NCBI GenBank assembly: GCA_013398275.1
Contig: VZSE01012473.1
Location: 127,342-191,341, forward strand
Source: Promerops cafer
Lineage: Eukaryota > Chordata > Aves > Passeriformes > Nectariniidae
Direction: 5' to 3'
DNA: 64,000 nt
The number at the start of each line of letters is the position of its first letter. Within the stretch, counting starts at the first letter, position 1. The position numbers were made by a program, and so were the translations under genes. Shown one piece after another: positions 1-15,000 of the stretch. The notes beneath the pieces are model-generated. The model worked only from the letters and a program-made list of their open reading frames with translations. It was not told where the DNA came from and searched no databases.

Positions 1-3000
1 ATTGCAGCTTCATAACATTACATCTGTATGTTGGCAATTGTTTCTATTTGATTTAGAGGGTCTGGTTTTATTATCCATTAATTTTATATTTTCCAGTACT
101 CAGTCACTTGCTTTGAACAACTGATCCAATATCTGCAGAAGATTTTCTGTTCCTGAAGTTTCAGCCCATTCTTCCTGCTTCTGCTGTCTTGACCAAACTT
201 ACTATTAAAAGTCTCATTAGATACTGTTGCTTTACTGATTTTGAGGTGTTCCTTTATTATATTATGTGAGTTGTTAACTTTTCCCATTAACTTTACCAGA
301 AATATGTAAAATATTCCAGTGGTTTGGAATAGCATGAATTGCTTGGCTACAGCACCATATGTGCGTTGGGAAAGTTAAACTCTTAAACAAGACAAGTGTG
401 TAGAAGTTCAGTAATTCAAGCTTAAATAGCTTTTAGTTTCACTCTCACTAAAAGCTGAGTAAAAAAAGGGTGGTGTGAAACTTTATTTTCAAAATAACTC
501 CTAGGATTGATGCTAAGTTGGGGTTCTTTTTAAGAATTATTAATGGTTTCAATGTAATGCTGAGTTCATATGTAGGAAGCTTGAGTAGGAACATGGGCTG
601 TAAAACTATTGTAGTGGTAGATCTTCTGTTTCCCAAGAGCTGTAAAGAAACATGGCCTTTCCCTTATTTTTCAAAGGAAAAATAAAGTGGACTCTAGAAT
701 TTGGCTGCCCTTTTATTCCCTTGGTATTTTTAAACTTGCCTCTTCTCTGCCCCTATCCACTGAAGAAATAAAAACAAATTTTTGGGCTCTAAAATCAGAA
801 CTAATTTGGTTTGAAAATTGGAAGTGTGTTCATAACTTTCTAACCTTTCTGCTCTTGGTGTTGAAGGATCTTTTGAGATGTCTAACTTCCTTTATTTCCA
901 TAGTGGCAGTGAAATGACTGCTCTTGTTGGTGCAGTTCACTAATGGTTAAGTAAGCAGAGAAAGTCCCAAGGTAAAACTTTGATTGCATTGAGGTTCACA
1001 ATTTTTGTCAACAAACATTTGTCTCTTCCAGCCCCTTTACCTTAAATGCAAGTTAAAATATAAGCAAACTGTTTTATTGGGTATTTTGAAAACCTCACAT
1101 AGGATTTCTATGAGTTTCTGGGTGGCATAAGCAGAATGTTATGACTAGCCTGTTAAGTGGGAGTAATTTGACATTTTTAGTCAAGTTGCTGAAGTCAAAA
1201 ACCCTGTAGAAATTAAGGAACACTGCTTAAGTAAATTGAGTTTTGAGACCTTATGCTAAAATCACAACTTAATTCTCAATGACTTAATTTTAACTGCCTC
1301 TGGGTGTTAGTAGTTACCACTTGTTTGTTTGAGCCTTTGTAGCATGTTTAACTCTTGTCCATTTTACCTTCTGTTGAAATTGGAGCACAAACCAGTGATA
1401 GCTGTTCTTTACCTCTTTACTGTAAATAATGTGTATCTATAGCAACCTGCACCCAATTGTTGTACATACAGAAGACAAGTTTAAGTTAAAATTTTGAATA
1501 CAAGTGAAAAATGGATCCCTGATTACTAACTTAAGAATGAATGATACTGGCATCATAATTCTTTGAGCCACCTTTTAAAGGAACCTTTTTTGCAGTTTGA
1601 AAATAGCTCCAGTTTGCTTATTATGACTCTTGGAAGACACAAATGTCAGTACATGAAACTCATCCAATATAAACCATGCCAGCTGGCTAAAGCTGCCACA
1701 CAGGGAAGGCTTTGTGCCTTCCTCTGTCATAGCTGATATGTTTAAGCCAATTTTTTGTGTGCATGACTGTTTTGGGGGGAGCTGGGTGGAGATGAACTGT
1801 GCTGGCTCGGCCATTATTAGGAATGGTCGCACTGGCATGGATGTTTATAAATCAAGGACTTCTCTTTAGTATATCCTTGAGCAGAACTCTTTTTTTTTTT
1901 TTAAAACAAGTATTGTACTTGTGACAGGTTGAAGTACTAACCACATTAAAACTCCAATGTTTGAGGCACAATGCAGATATGTCCTACAATGAAAAAAGGG
2001 AAATGTCTTACTCTGCTTCACTTATTCTTGCTCCAGCTTAGTTGCTAAATTTAAAGGGGAGCAATGAAACTAAAATTTGCAACAAAATGTCTTTAACTCT
2101 TGGTTGTATTAGTGTTAACAACTGAAACAAAAGGTTATCCAACAAAATGCCATTTAATGTCCAGACTTAAAATTGGATTTCATATTCATATCACTAGAGT
2201 GTTTCTACTTAAAATAGCATCTTGAAAATGCTAATAGGATTTCAACATAAGGTGGCATCAACAAAAAATAAGCTCAAATTAAGGTGAAATTTAAGTTGAC
2301 CTATCAAAAGGTAACTCAGGGATTGATTCCCATTCTTTTACATGTGTCAAAAGAACCTTGAACTCTGACTCACTGTGACTCTGTTACTTTACAACAGCCA
2401 AAACAAAGTCTTGTATACAAATAAGGAAAAACAAACCAGTCTACCTAATGTTTCTTTCTGGTCTCTCAATTTCTGTGAGCAGATGCAAAATGAGTATAAA
2501 TAGTTGCCACAGTTCTGTGGTAGATCTTTTTCCATACCTGCCTTGCTGCCTTTTATTTTGTGTAACTAAATAAAATGCAGACTGCTGTGTAACTGTAATT
2601 ATCAACGTCTTCTGTGGTTGTTGGTGTCCATGTCTGTTTGTAGCATGGAGTAACTACAAATCCCTGGCACTGGCAGACGGCTTGAAAGAAACCAAGCACC
2701 TCTTACGGGGATATATTTGTGTTGGGTGGCATTAAGGGTGTTCTGGGGGTAATGTACCACTTTAGTTGTATATGCATGTGTTCTCTGCTGCAGGCTTGCC
2801 CATGCGATCGTGCCTAGAGCACTCTGGTTTCCAGGTGACAGACACGATTCACGGTATAGTATGAGATCTCTGAAGTGGAGCATTCTCTACAGCTTTCATT
2901 TTCTTTAGTACTGGATTTCATTGTTTAAAAGTAAGCCTTAAGTAGCACCAGCTACTGTCTGTGCATCTGAATGTTTACAGCAATAACAGAATATCAAAAA

Positions 3001-6000
3001 ACTGTCCCTTCCTTTTCTCTGCTCCCTCATAACAGAATGGTAACTTGAAATGTAGAGGATTGGAGTTGTGGCTTTTGTAGAGCTTGAATTGGGAATTCTT
3101 CACATGCTAGATTTTTAAGACTTCAGCAAATTAGTATCAGTTCCTTCAGGTCTGACAGGGATAAGTGATCAATGGCAGATCCTTAGAAGCAGAAATGGTT
3201 ATTGCTGAATCTAAAGCTGGTTTTCTTCCATACACTGAAGTTCAAATTGATGTCTGCCAACAGCTTCTAGGAAAGTTTCCCCTGCATAGGTCACCTCTAA
3301 CCTCTGAGGCAATTCCTTGTAATGTTGTGATTTAAGATTTGAATTCCTAGGGATTTATCTAATTCAAAGTATTGCAGTATTTTGAAGTATTGAAAACTAA
3401 AGCTGAGTAAGCTCAGAAAAATTGAGTTATATTATATTTAAATTTGTGAGAAGAGCTCAAAATTATGTATGAAGAGAAATAGAAGTTTCTTCTCTGTACA
3501 GAATTCTCTGGTCAAGCATAATTTGGGGTTTTTGATAAGAGACTTCATCTCTCAGCTGCTGAAGAAATAAATTGGGGGTATTAGGAAGAAAATGTTGAAC
3601 TCAATTTTCTGTATCACATTGCCAGATGTATAAACACTATCTGGTCATCTGAGCACAGACCAATGTGTGCTGTTTCCCATTCTAGAACTTTTATCTTGCA
3701 TCCTGCATTAAAATCAATTTACATGATCACAAATTAGACTCTAAACAACTTCTACTGAATATTGTTGTACTCCCTTACTAAAACTATAGTGAACTTTCTC
3801 AGGGCTTTGAGAATAAATTTTCCCACAACAAAAAAATGCTCTGAAATATTTGAAGAAATCCTGAAGCTGTAGAACACATCCATTTCTATAGAGAGAGTGA
3901 TTAAAAAGCTCTAGCAGTTACTCAGTGATTCTCTTTTTCAGGTTATTAAAATTGCCTCACTTCTGTTGATGTAAATAGCTGCCAGAATTGGACATTAGTT
4001 GAAGTGGGCTATTACGAGTTATGGAAAAACTGAAATTGATTGATTTTGCCAAGAACAAGTGAGCTAAATAGGTTGATCAAATTATATGAGATGCCTTATT
4101 TTGAACCACTGCTCTCAGAGGTGAGTGTGGAATCAGGAAATAAGCAAATTCTACTACTTTAATCTGTTAAACTCTTAAACTTCTGGTTCATAATATTGCA
4201 TCCTGCTTACTTTGTTCTCCTTGCCCATGTACAGTGAAGAATTTCCTAATCCTAGGCTGAGTACATGGCTGCTTGTGAAGACTGATCCTCTCCAAGCTCC
4301 CATTCATATTTGCAAGCTATTTACATATTTGTATTCATTTTCTTCTGGAAACTAATGCTTCATGCTGAGGGAACAGAAAAGAGGGAAGGGATGCTGCAGA
4401 AGTCTCCTCTTGTGATGACTGCAGTAAAGCCCTAACTGTCCCTTTCTAATGGCACAGTAGATGCCATTAGGCTGTCTCCAACACTAATTTGAGGTGGACT
4501 CTTGGAACTGGCTAGCTCTTTATACAGTATGACCTCTGGAAAGCAGACGCCAGTTCAGGTTTTAGGGAAAAGTCTAATGTGCTTACCTTCTGATTGAACT
4601 GAACCATTCTGAGAACGCCATTTATCAGGAAAGACTCCTGAATGGTGAGTAACTTTCTGACTGTTCAAGAAAAATCTGAGAGTGGTATTGATGTAGAACA
4701 TGCTTGTTCAGAGAAGCCCTTTGTAAATGATTTTAATGCTATTGAGTAGTTACACATTTAGCTGTAGTGAATATGTTTGGACTTTGATCGCCTTGAAAGT
4801 AATATAAAGTAACAGTAGCTTCCATATTGTCTTGTTTTAAACTTACACAGTAGTGTTATGGGAAATACTTGCTGAAAGATCATCGACTGTCATTAACTAT
4901 CCTTCTTCTATAGCTTCTGAAATACTGTAACTGCAGAGCTGTGTAAATCATTAGCTTGTTGTATTGTACTTAAGGCAGCTGGTGTTGCTTAACTGTATTC
5001 CATAAAGTTCATATTTCCACCCTTGTTTTGGACATGTTAGAGCTTTGGAACAGGAAGGTATGCACATGGTTCTGTGAATGCAATGTTGGTATTCAGAAGG
5101 TGGAGATGCAGGCTGCCTTTATGGGCCTCTAAAGCTAGTCTGGTTTAAACAGTCAATGGTGGAATTGCAACATAAATAGCAGCCACAAACTGTCACTAAT
5201 TCTAAGCAGATATTTGCTTTCTCTTCTCCTTACCTTCAAGCCCTTTAAAGGACAAGGTTTTTTATACATTTTGAATTTTTAAATGTGCAGCTCTACTAAA
5301 AGCATGTGCCATTGAGGGCTCAGTTGCTGAGATATGGTTTAATATTCTGAAACTGCTTTATAATAACTTGTTAAAGTTTTGCTAGTATACTGTGGTTCCT
5401 ACTGAGACACCTTTAGCTTACATGGGCAATTCATTCTAAGAAAATCTTGGATTTGCACTGCCGGTGGTACACTGGACATACAGCCAAGACAGCACACTCT
5501 AAATAAGGAAATTCTAGCCACAAGAAATTTGGAAAATAAGGTAATAAGCAAAAAAAGTGCTTTGTGACCTTCATAACGTGACTCTTCCAATACTCCTTCT
5601 AAGGCTTTTATGTAATCTCTGTAATGCGTCTCAAGTGCTTTGGCTGGAAGAATCTCATCCCAGATGTCATGCAGAGGGACTTAATTTTCCCTTAATTAAA
5701 AACATTCCTCTGAGCTTATGGTGCATTGAAATCTTGTTTTGAAAGACTGGGAAACAATAAAAAAAAAGTGGAAATCAGGTATTTACACAAGTGGCTTGGT
5801 CTCAGTGGCACATCCTTTTGAAAGACTTTGGAATTGTTGAAAGTGTGGTGGTCAGAGGTCAGATGGATACTAAGTGCTGTAGCTGTCACAGATCCAAGAC
5901 AGTGTTGAGACTTTTAGTTAACTGTAGCTGGTACTTCTACTCCCTTTGTTCTGCTGGTTGCAGGTTAATAACTTTTAATTTCATCTTCTCATTGTGTTTG

Positions 6001-6017
6001 CTTTTTCTCATTCATAG
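1..6017 (+). other. CHKA intron (upstream part), no exon seen
   Basis: AT-rich sequence upstream of the first visible CHKA exon. I looked for the preceding exon, which should encode the glycine-rich nucleotide-binding segment and end before the 18-residue exon, and did not find it. This stretch is therefore probably intron 2 of CHKA, or reaches into it. No repeat family was recognised. Confidence 0.6.
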
Positions 6018-6071
6018 AGGTCCTGTAATAAGGGAGAGTCTGTACAGTCTCAGAAGGAAAATGACTTGCAA
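6018..6071 (+). CDS. CHKA: CHKA 18-codon optional exon
   Basis: It follows the acceptor ttcatag and precedes the donor gtgagt. The 54 bp are in phase at both ends and encode RSCNKGESVQSQKENDLQ. This corresponds to the 18 residues that distinguish the longer mammalian CHKA isoform from the shorter one. Because it is exactly 18 codons and phase 0, skipping it would leave the frame intact. It is Ser/Gln-rich and polar, unlike the kinase core. Confidence 0.92.
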
Positions 6072-9000
6072 GTGAGTAATTAAATTTGCTTATTTTATAG
6101 AATATAGGGAAATGTGGTGGTCCTGCTTGTTTTAAACCAGTACTTATTCCACCTGGACTGTGTCTAGAAAATGTAAAAAGTAATGAAGAAAAGAAACATA
6201 TTTCTTCACAGAAGCTACCTTATATGAATGTCTGGACACAGTTTAGAAAGATTCAAGCATCCCACATTATGAAGAAACAGTCCCTCAGTTCTACCCTAAA
6301 TGGTTTCTTACCATTTTGAATATTGGTATCAGTACTGCTATTTCTAGTATTAGATTCTTCTTAAGTAGATGAACATCAGTTCTCTACTTTACCTAATCCC
6401 TAATTTTTTATTAGATTGATGAGCTCCTCTGAGGAAAGTACATGGAGCTGGAGAGAACTTGCTCTTGAGCATGAAGTGTTCCTGATTAGCACTGTGCTTG
6501 GATCATCTCTGCTCTGCAAAATTTAGAGTTCGTGCATTTGGAATAATTTCTTCTCCTGCAGCATGATGTTTAGCTGGGTGTATCTTTTCCTCAAGTAATC
6601 TGAACAGGATTTGGTAATTTAGATTTCTACCCTGGCAGTATTTTTTCAGTAAGGGATAACATTGCAGCATGCTAGCCAGATGCCTCGGTTGTTATGTACT
6701 CTGTTTTCAGCTCTGTAATGATTTTGGCAGTGACTAGGGAAAAGTACATTTTACTCAATTGATAAGTGCTTCTTTTCTCCCCTTGTATTTTTTGCCTTAT
6801 GGGAATGCCATCTGAAATGTTTTCAAGCATTTGTTTGGTTTTGGTTTTTTTTCCTAGTGAGTTGAAACTGGTTTTAAATTTCTTGTTGTTGAATGACTGC
6901 TTTTGAAGTTTTGTTGAATTTTGTTTAGCTTACTGGAACAGCTTCAATCAGTTGAACCAAGATTGAACTGAAAAATGTACTGGTTTGATACCCCAGTTTC
7001 TTTCAAAGATGAAAATGGAGATGGCTTGATTTCTCCTCTACCACAACCATGCAAAAAAAAAAGTTAAAGTTATAAAAGAAAACAAAAGTCCAAACAAGCC
7101 CCACCCTGGTTACAGAAGCTCATGGAAGTTTTGCAGTACAGGAAACAAGGTTTTGAAATTCAAAACTTCATTGTGGTATTTGTTGCTTGAAAAAACTGAT
7201 TCTCTGCTGATAGGCTGTCTGCTATTAATCTCATAGTGCTGAAGTTTCACTGTGGAATCAGTGCTCTCAAGAATTACTGTCAGGATGGATTTGTTAATTT
7301 TCTTGTGTCTAGGTTATGAGAGGAGATGATATCCTTTAGAGAGAATAAAATTCTCTGGGTTCACTAGCAAAGTCATTGTAGCTTCCGAGCTGCCTGGTGT
7401 GTGACAATTGTGTCTAGACATTTGATAATCTTCTGTCAGCTCATAAGGCCTTTTAACAGGAATTTGTTTTACTTTGGTTTTGCTATAATTTGCAGTAATT
7501 TTCCTTAGAATATGCTTTATGTATGTTATAGTGAAATTTTTGTTAAGTCAGGAAAAAAGCAGAAGCTTCAGTTCCAGCTGAAGTGTAGAAAGACTTTTGA
7601 TCTCTCCTTGCCTGTATGAAGTTGCATCCTGGGAAAGTCTGGTAAAAAATGGGTATAATTGCTACATTTGAAGTAAAACATCAATTTCTAAGTATTCATT
7701 TAAAAACATGAGTGGTCCAATCTTCTCCAGAAATCTAAATACAAGTGCTTATGGATGAATCTCTGAAACTGGTCAAAATTGAGAGCTTTAGATCTTAAAA
7801 TGTTGTCTTGGCAGTGTAAGTATATTGCAAAGTGTTTGAAGGCACTGAGGTACATTGTTTCCTTGGTTACAATGCTTGATCCTTTAAAGTCATCAGGTGA
7901 ACATTAATCTGAAGAGTCGGATACCTAGATTTGTTCAGTGTCCATATGAAATATGCTATAGAGTTTTTTAATGCCTTTAGTAGTTTATTTCCACACCTAT
8001 CCTGTGTTTGACCATAGTGTATGGAGTGGACACTTGGTAAAAGGTCCCTTGGGTATTATGAAGGAGAGGCCTTTGTGCCTGAGATTACATGGATGGTATT
8101 GTTCCAAACCTCTCATTGGACTTGTGCTCAAATAACTGTTTGGTTTCAGTAGAGGAAGTTCTTCTAGTGCTTGTCAGTTCTGATGCATGGAGAGATGCCT
8201 TAATGAATAACAGGGGGTTTTTTGTACTTTGTTATCCAAGAATAGTGAGTTGCTTTTCAGTAAGATATGGAAACAAAGAACTGACACCTTAATGGGAACA
8301 GACTTAAAAACGCCTGGTGTTGTACCAGGTGCAGTCAAAGTCAGTGTTGGTTAATAATAGAGTGGACATTCAGTAGCTTGTTACTAATTTCCATTTTGGT
8401 GTTTAGCATTAGGTTTCAGAACTGAACAGGAGGAGTTCAGACCTGTGATGGTGAGGGCATGTGAAATGATTAAAAACGCATTTTTGGTGTGTTAGTGGAT
8501 AAAGCATTTGGTGCTTTGAGGAATTGAGATTAAAAAATGGTGGACAACATAGATGCAATACATTCATATGCAAATTGTCTTAAAGTCTCAGTGCTTCAGA
8601 ACATAGTTACATGAGTCTTTACTATACTTCAGTATGAAATGGTAGAATTTATTGAAGATCTCAGAATAATGTGTGGGACAATAATAAAAATAATTTATCA
8701 ATGGTGCTGCCTGGAGTGTACTCAAGAGTGGAACTTGTATAGAGTTATATACTGTCTGATACTGTGTTGACTGCAATAAGGCAAAAGGATCTGTGGTCAG
8801 AAATACCTGAGATCTTTCTTAATGTGCTCTTCATTCTTAGGCTTTTAAGTGTTATGGGTCTGACTTTGAGATGAGCTGCTCAAAAGTAGGCAGAGGCTTG
8901 GCAGATCTTTAGGATTTGAGTAGAGCTGGATTCTGTGAACATAACTGCTAGAAGTAGATACTTAAAATGTGACCTCTGTGCTTACTTACAGATAACTTTA

Positions 9001-12000
9001 CCCATCCGGAAAGCTACATTTCAGTGATTTTTAACTGTTTTTGAGACTAAACATTTCATATTTCTATTCACTTTTTAATATGAATTTAAAAGTTGTCATT
9101 GTTGTCATTGTCATTGCTTGTCATTGTTATGAACCAAGCCTATTGATGTAAGAAAACCTTAGAGAAAAGATTTCCTTCCATTAAGCACATTTTAAGTCAT
9201 TCTTCTAAATGAAAAGTTTTGTTCCATTGTTCACTTCATTCACTTGTGTAGCTAAAATCTTCTTTTGAGAGGCAGTGTTCTGAAGAGTGTTAAAATAGTT
9301 GATAGAGGATAATATTTGTAGTTCCTGTTGTGTTTCAGTGGGATGAGCTCCTCCAGGAAATGAATTTGCAGACCTCTCACAGGTTAGAGAGGAGAAGGTG
9401 TTTTGGTTTTTGCAGTTTTCCTTTGACCTGGCCCACCAAGAGTTAAGTAATACAGATTTTCTTCCCCAGCTTTAAACTAGAAAGCAAAATACTGGTATTG
9501 CTCCTATGCTGACTTACAGTTATTAGTCAGGAAACATTGATTAGTAGAATGTTGAGTCTTCTCAAAGCTAGCCCTAAAATTTCTCACTTGGTAATAGTTT
9601 AGCTATTGTGCACACCCACATTAATTTCTGTGCAAGCACCAACTAATGCTTTCATTTTTTTGGTAGGGGGCAGAAGCCATGGTTCTGGAAAGTGTTATGT
9701 TTGCCATTCTTGCAGAGAGAGCGCTTGGCCCAAAGCTGTATGGAATCTTCCCACAAGGGCGACTGGAGGAATTCATTCCCGTAAGTCCTGGTCATAATTA
9801 GTTAGTGGGCTGCTGGAAGCTGTTTGAATTGCTCATGACAAGGAGGTCTCTGGACTGCCCAGAAAAACAGGGATATGGGAATGGAATACTTGGCTGCCTA
9901 TAGTAATTGCTGTCTGTAATTTGATACAGTTAGAGTGGGGGTTGGAGAGCCCCACTGTAGCTCTTGCCAGGGGGAGATATCTAAAAACTCTTCAACTGTA
10001 GCAGAGGCTAATAAATGAAGATTAAAAGCCTATTAGATACCAAACATAGCATGGGGAAGCTGTGGAGTAACACTTCCCTCTAACAGCAACAAGAGCAGAT
10101 GCTTTTGATGTTCTTAAATATTTATACTTGATCTGCTTTGAAGATATTCTTAGTGTGAGATGTGATACTCCCCAGGTCTTGAATCTAGAAGTGAATTGAT
10201 TAAGTTGTAAATAGGGCTGGCTAACAGCTTTTCCAAAGGCAGCAACTTTGTAAGCTCATCTGTGAGCAAAAAAGAGTATTGCTTGAGTACTATGCTAGTA
10301 TTTCACACTATACAGCATAGAGCCTAATGCTAGTGTTTATAATTAATCACAGTTCTGTAATTCATCAATTAACTGTATTTTAAGAATACTGTATTTTATT
10401 ACAGAGCAGGAAACTGAGCACTGAAGAACTAAGCTTACCAGACATATCTGCTGAAATAGCTGAGAAGATGGCCAGATTTCATGGCATGAAAATGCCATTT
10501 AATAAGGAACCTAAGTGGCTTTTTGGAACAATGGAAAAGTAAGTTATGCAATACTTTATGGGCAGAAAAGGTGACCTGTTGTAATTTTGATAAGCAGATC
10601 ATTCTTCCTGAATGCCTGAGAACACAAGCTTTCACTGTACCCAGAAACTATCACATGAAAGACTTCAATTTCCTTGAAGAACTGTAATGTTTTCTTCAGT
10701 AACTCTTTCAAAGGTCCTCAATCTTAGTTTAAATGGTATCATAGTATGGGAAGAATAATAGGTTCGTTGTTACAAATCCTGTATTATTGTCTCTTTTTTT
10801 AACAGGTATCTAAATCAAGTGCTGAGAATTAAATTTACCAGAGAATCCCAAACTAGAAAACTGAATAAACTTCTCAGTTACAATCTGCCTCAGGAAATGA
10901 AAAATCTAAGGTAGGCTTATTTTGTCTACCACTATCTTCTAATCTCCACAATCTCTGGATGGATTTTTGTATACTTGTTCAGACATGTTATACAGTATAA
11001 CACTTTATATTCATTTTATTTTGCAAGCTGGGGATTCTTTTTGGTTCTATGACCAACCTGAGTCTCATACAAATAGAAAATTCTATGATGAAATTGCTGA
11101 TCTGACTTACTGATCATGAAGTCAAACTTCATTGTGCTGATACTTTGTTCCTAACTAAGAAAATAGGCTGTTGCTGGGAGGGAATCATGTTTCAAATTCT
11201 TAGAAAAAAATTACCTGGAAGTGGAACTGAACTTAGTGATTTGTTACTTAAAAGATGCTCTGTTGCTTTTTCTAGAGCTATGCTTGAAGCTACTTCTTCA
11301 CCAGTTGTATTTTGCCACAATGATTGTCAAGAGGGTAAGCTGCTAATGTTTCAATATTGCTCAGTGATGTGCTGTTGAGCCTTTTCTGGTTACTTGTTTG
11401 CTCTCTGAGAGGTAGCCAAGTTGTGGAGGTACTGCCCTGACTGGTATGCTACAGTACCAAAGCAAAGTGTGGGCTTCTGTAACCCTTCAGGCTTTTTCAG
11501 AGAACTCTGGTGTCGTGACTGGGTTAAGCCAAGAATGTACTCATGCTCTGTTAGCACAGGTCAGTTGATGATGGGAGCCTTACGTGTTTTCTGTTTAGAC
11601 CACACCTTGCTTTGCTGCAATATACATGATCAGAGTAGGGTATACTTGAGTAATTTTAAAAGAAAGACGCTGAAGAAGTGTGGTGAGTGGTGAAAATGGA
11701 GAGTAGGGTAGTTTGATGTGGCAGTTTTTAACTTGTACTGGTAAGAAACATTAGGAAAACCTTATCCACCTTTTTTTAGTGTTCTCTGGGAGTCATGGAA
11801 GGAATAATAATTTTCCTGAGCCAGTTACTGAAAAAGATGAGGAGGAAGCAAGGCTGAAGGTGTGTTGGGTATGCTGTGTTTGTGTGCCCTGTCACCTGAA
11901 CAGTGGGTAAGCTGGGCTGAGCTGGAAGGATGCTCCAGTGGGACTATGTGCAGGGCTGTTGTGTTGTCACTGGTCCCAGCTTTGTCAGCTAAGGCTGAGG

Positions 12001-15000
12001 AACTGCCCCGGACGATAGACACATAAGCATAGGCAGCACAAGGGGAAAAGGCCAGTAACCTGAGATGTCAGTAGTGGTGGAGTTTGAGGTCTCCTTGCTG
12101 ATGTGGCAAGGTGCACTACTGGAGGAGTCAGAGCCTAATAGGGCTGAGGCAAGCTGGGGAGCCTAAAGCTCCAAGGGTTTGGGGGATGTGTGTGAAATAC
12201 TGTGCTGCTTTTTCTGTTGGTGCACGAGTGTGGCATGGAGAACAGATATACCTGCAGAGAGGGGTCACACTAGTGCAGAACTTGACATTGCTCTACATTT
12301 ATTTACTAACTGGCAGACCTGATGTCTTTTAGATGATTTATAGCAACTGTGAATTGAAAGACATAAGCAATTGCCTAAACTTTTTCTATAGGTACTGGTT
12401 GTGCCACATATTAGAACAGTGGAATGATCACACTGACTTTCATGCTGCCAAAAAGCAATTTCTGTCCCAAGTGTTGTATGATCAGTGATAGTACTATGCT
12501 GATACGAGAGATGCTGTGAAATTATAGATCTCAAGCTGTGGAAAGAAACAATGCAGCAAGGACTACTAAGGGCCACCTGAGCCAGCTGCAAGCTAAACTG
12601 GGGAAAGAGGATCCTTGGGAGAACAAATCTGCCTCTCCCTGTACGGAAAAAACTTTCTTGCTTTCAGCTTTACAAGGTAAAGCTATATATCTCAACTTCC
12701 AGAGAGCTGGTGAACAGCCAGTGCAACTTGGCTTTTGCTGTTGTTGTGGTTTAACTAAACCCAGCTGGCAACTCAGCCCCACAGAGCCACTTAGTCTTCC
12801 CAGTGAGATTGGGAAGAGAATTGGATGGGTAAAAGTGAGAACTCACTGGCTGAGATAAAGGCAGTTGATTAGGGAAAGCAAAAGCTGCTCACACAAGCAA
12901 AGTAAACACAGAAATTGATTCACTACTACCCACAGGCAGGCAGGTGTTCAGCCATCCCCAGGAGAGCTGGGCCCCATCACACACAGCAGTGACTTGGGAA
13001 CACAAACACCATCACTCCAAACATCCCCTCTTCCTCCTTCTTCCCACTCTGTATAGTGAACGTATAGTATGGGATATTCCTTTGGTCAGCTGTTCAGCTG
13101 TATCTCCTTGCAACTCTGTCTGCACCCCCATTCCCTTTTTGGGCTGGGGTGTGAAGCAGAGAAGACCTTGACTCTACAGAAGCACTGTTTAGCAGTAACA
13201 AAAACATCCCTGTGTTATCAACACCACAAATCCAAACACAGCCCTGTGCCAGCTACTGTGAACAAAGTTAACTATCCCTGCCAAAACCAGAAGACCTATA
13301 ATTTTTCTGTGCAGGTATAAGGGATAACTGGGATTAGCTGAACAATGTTCCTTGAGATACACAGTATTGCTTTTCTCTGATTTTCCTGCATTATTAAATA
13401 TGCAGTATTACCTTAACTTTCAGGTAATATCTTACTTCTTGAAGGCAGAGAGAGTTCAGAAAACCAAAAGCTGATGCTCATTGACTTTGAATACAGCAGC
13501 TATAATTACCGGTAAAAACTTTATTTTCTCTTCAGCATGGGAGCGTGCTCCTTTCTGCATGCTGCAGAAGTGCTGCATTACTGATTGTTTGTCTGTTCTA
13601 ATGAATTGTGTTCTGCTCTGATAGTGGTTGTTAGCAAATATAACTAATCAAAACAGCTCTGGTTCTGATGCTGTTGAGTTTTGGCACACAGCAGAGGCAA
13701 AGATGTTGGGGCTCCTTGGTTGTTCACACTAGAGGGCTTGTTTATGCACAATTGGCTTCTTGCTTGCATGTCAAAATTTCTTTCTAGTGGGAAGCTGAGA
13801 AGGGTAGATTTTGTGTGCAAATGTATGTAGGGCAGCTTTGTTTTTGTGATTTTTTTCCTTCTGTCCTTTCTAATGGCTTTTTCATCTATGCAGATGAGAA
13901 TACAAGTTTTTCACTACATGATTATGCAACATGCATGTTTTTCTTCCCTCAGCCTTCTAGGTTAAGTGTTTTTAAGGATGATCTCAGTGTGTATAGTCAA
14001 TGGTATTAAACATCACCATAGCTGGAACACAATAAAACAATGAATTCCAGTAATGTAAAAGTGGAATATGTTGAAAATTTAGAGTATTATCTCTTTGCCT
14101 GCAATAATGCCAATATTAGAGATGTCTGACTTCATGCTGAGATGTAGTGCATACTCAAGTATTTTTACTGTCTCCATTGGTATAAAGTTCGGTAGCAAAG
14201 TCTCGTATTTTCATGTAGCTGGTAGCTTTCATTCTTAACTGCCCCTTTACTGTTTTATAATAACTTGCAAAAAGTTGTTTTCTGGTTATCAATTCTCTAC
14301 CTCCAGCAAAACTGCAGTAAATTCTGAGTAGCCCAGTGCTTTTAAACTTGATTTTGGGTTTGCTTAAAAAAACCCCAGATTGCTAGTTTGCAAATATTGA
14401 GGTACTTTGTCTTTCTTTTTCAGAGGATTTGACATTGGAAATCACTTCTGTGAATGGATGTATGATTACTCATATGAGAAGTACCCATTCTTCAAAGCCA
14501 ATGTTCTTAAATATCCGTCGAAGAAACAGCAGGTAGACACAGAAGACATAGTTAAATGCCAGTGTCCACAGTCTTCACATCTCAACTCTTTTTCAATTCT
14601 CTTTTGGACTTACTGTGTCCCAAGATATTTCCTCCATGACTTCCTTAAGTGTAATACTTTCTCTAATCCTGACTACCTTTGCTTTACAAATCATAGTAAC
14701 TTAATAGCTATTCAGGATAGAAAATTTACTATGTGCTGTGTAGCCATTCACCACAAAAAGTCCTGTAGTTGTAGACTGCAACTATGAAATTAGTTGGCAG
14801 TAGCAATATGCTGCCTGTCCTAATATTGTAATTTAAACCAGACTTTCAAGCAATTGTTAGAAGCATCATTAATCTTAAAGCTAACTCCAACACTGTTGAT
14901 GGTTGGAAAAAAATAAATGCCAACTTATTAGGAGGTCTGCCTAGGCCTGAAAGAAACAAATTTATCTTGAGATGAAAAGTTGTAACTCAAATGTTTACTT

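Noticed and set aside
1..6017. CHKA exons 1-2 inside the window
   Set aside because: I searched for the glycine-rich nucleotide-binding segment and its flanking splice sites and saw none. They should be upstream.
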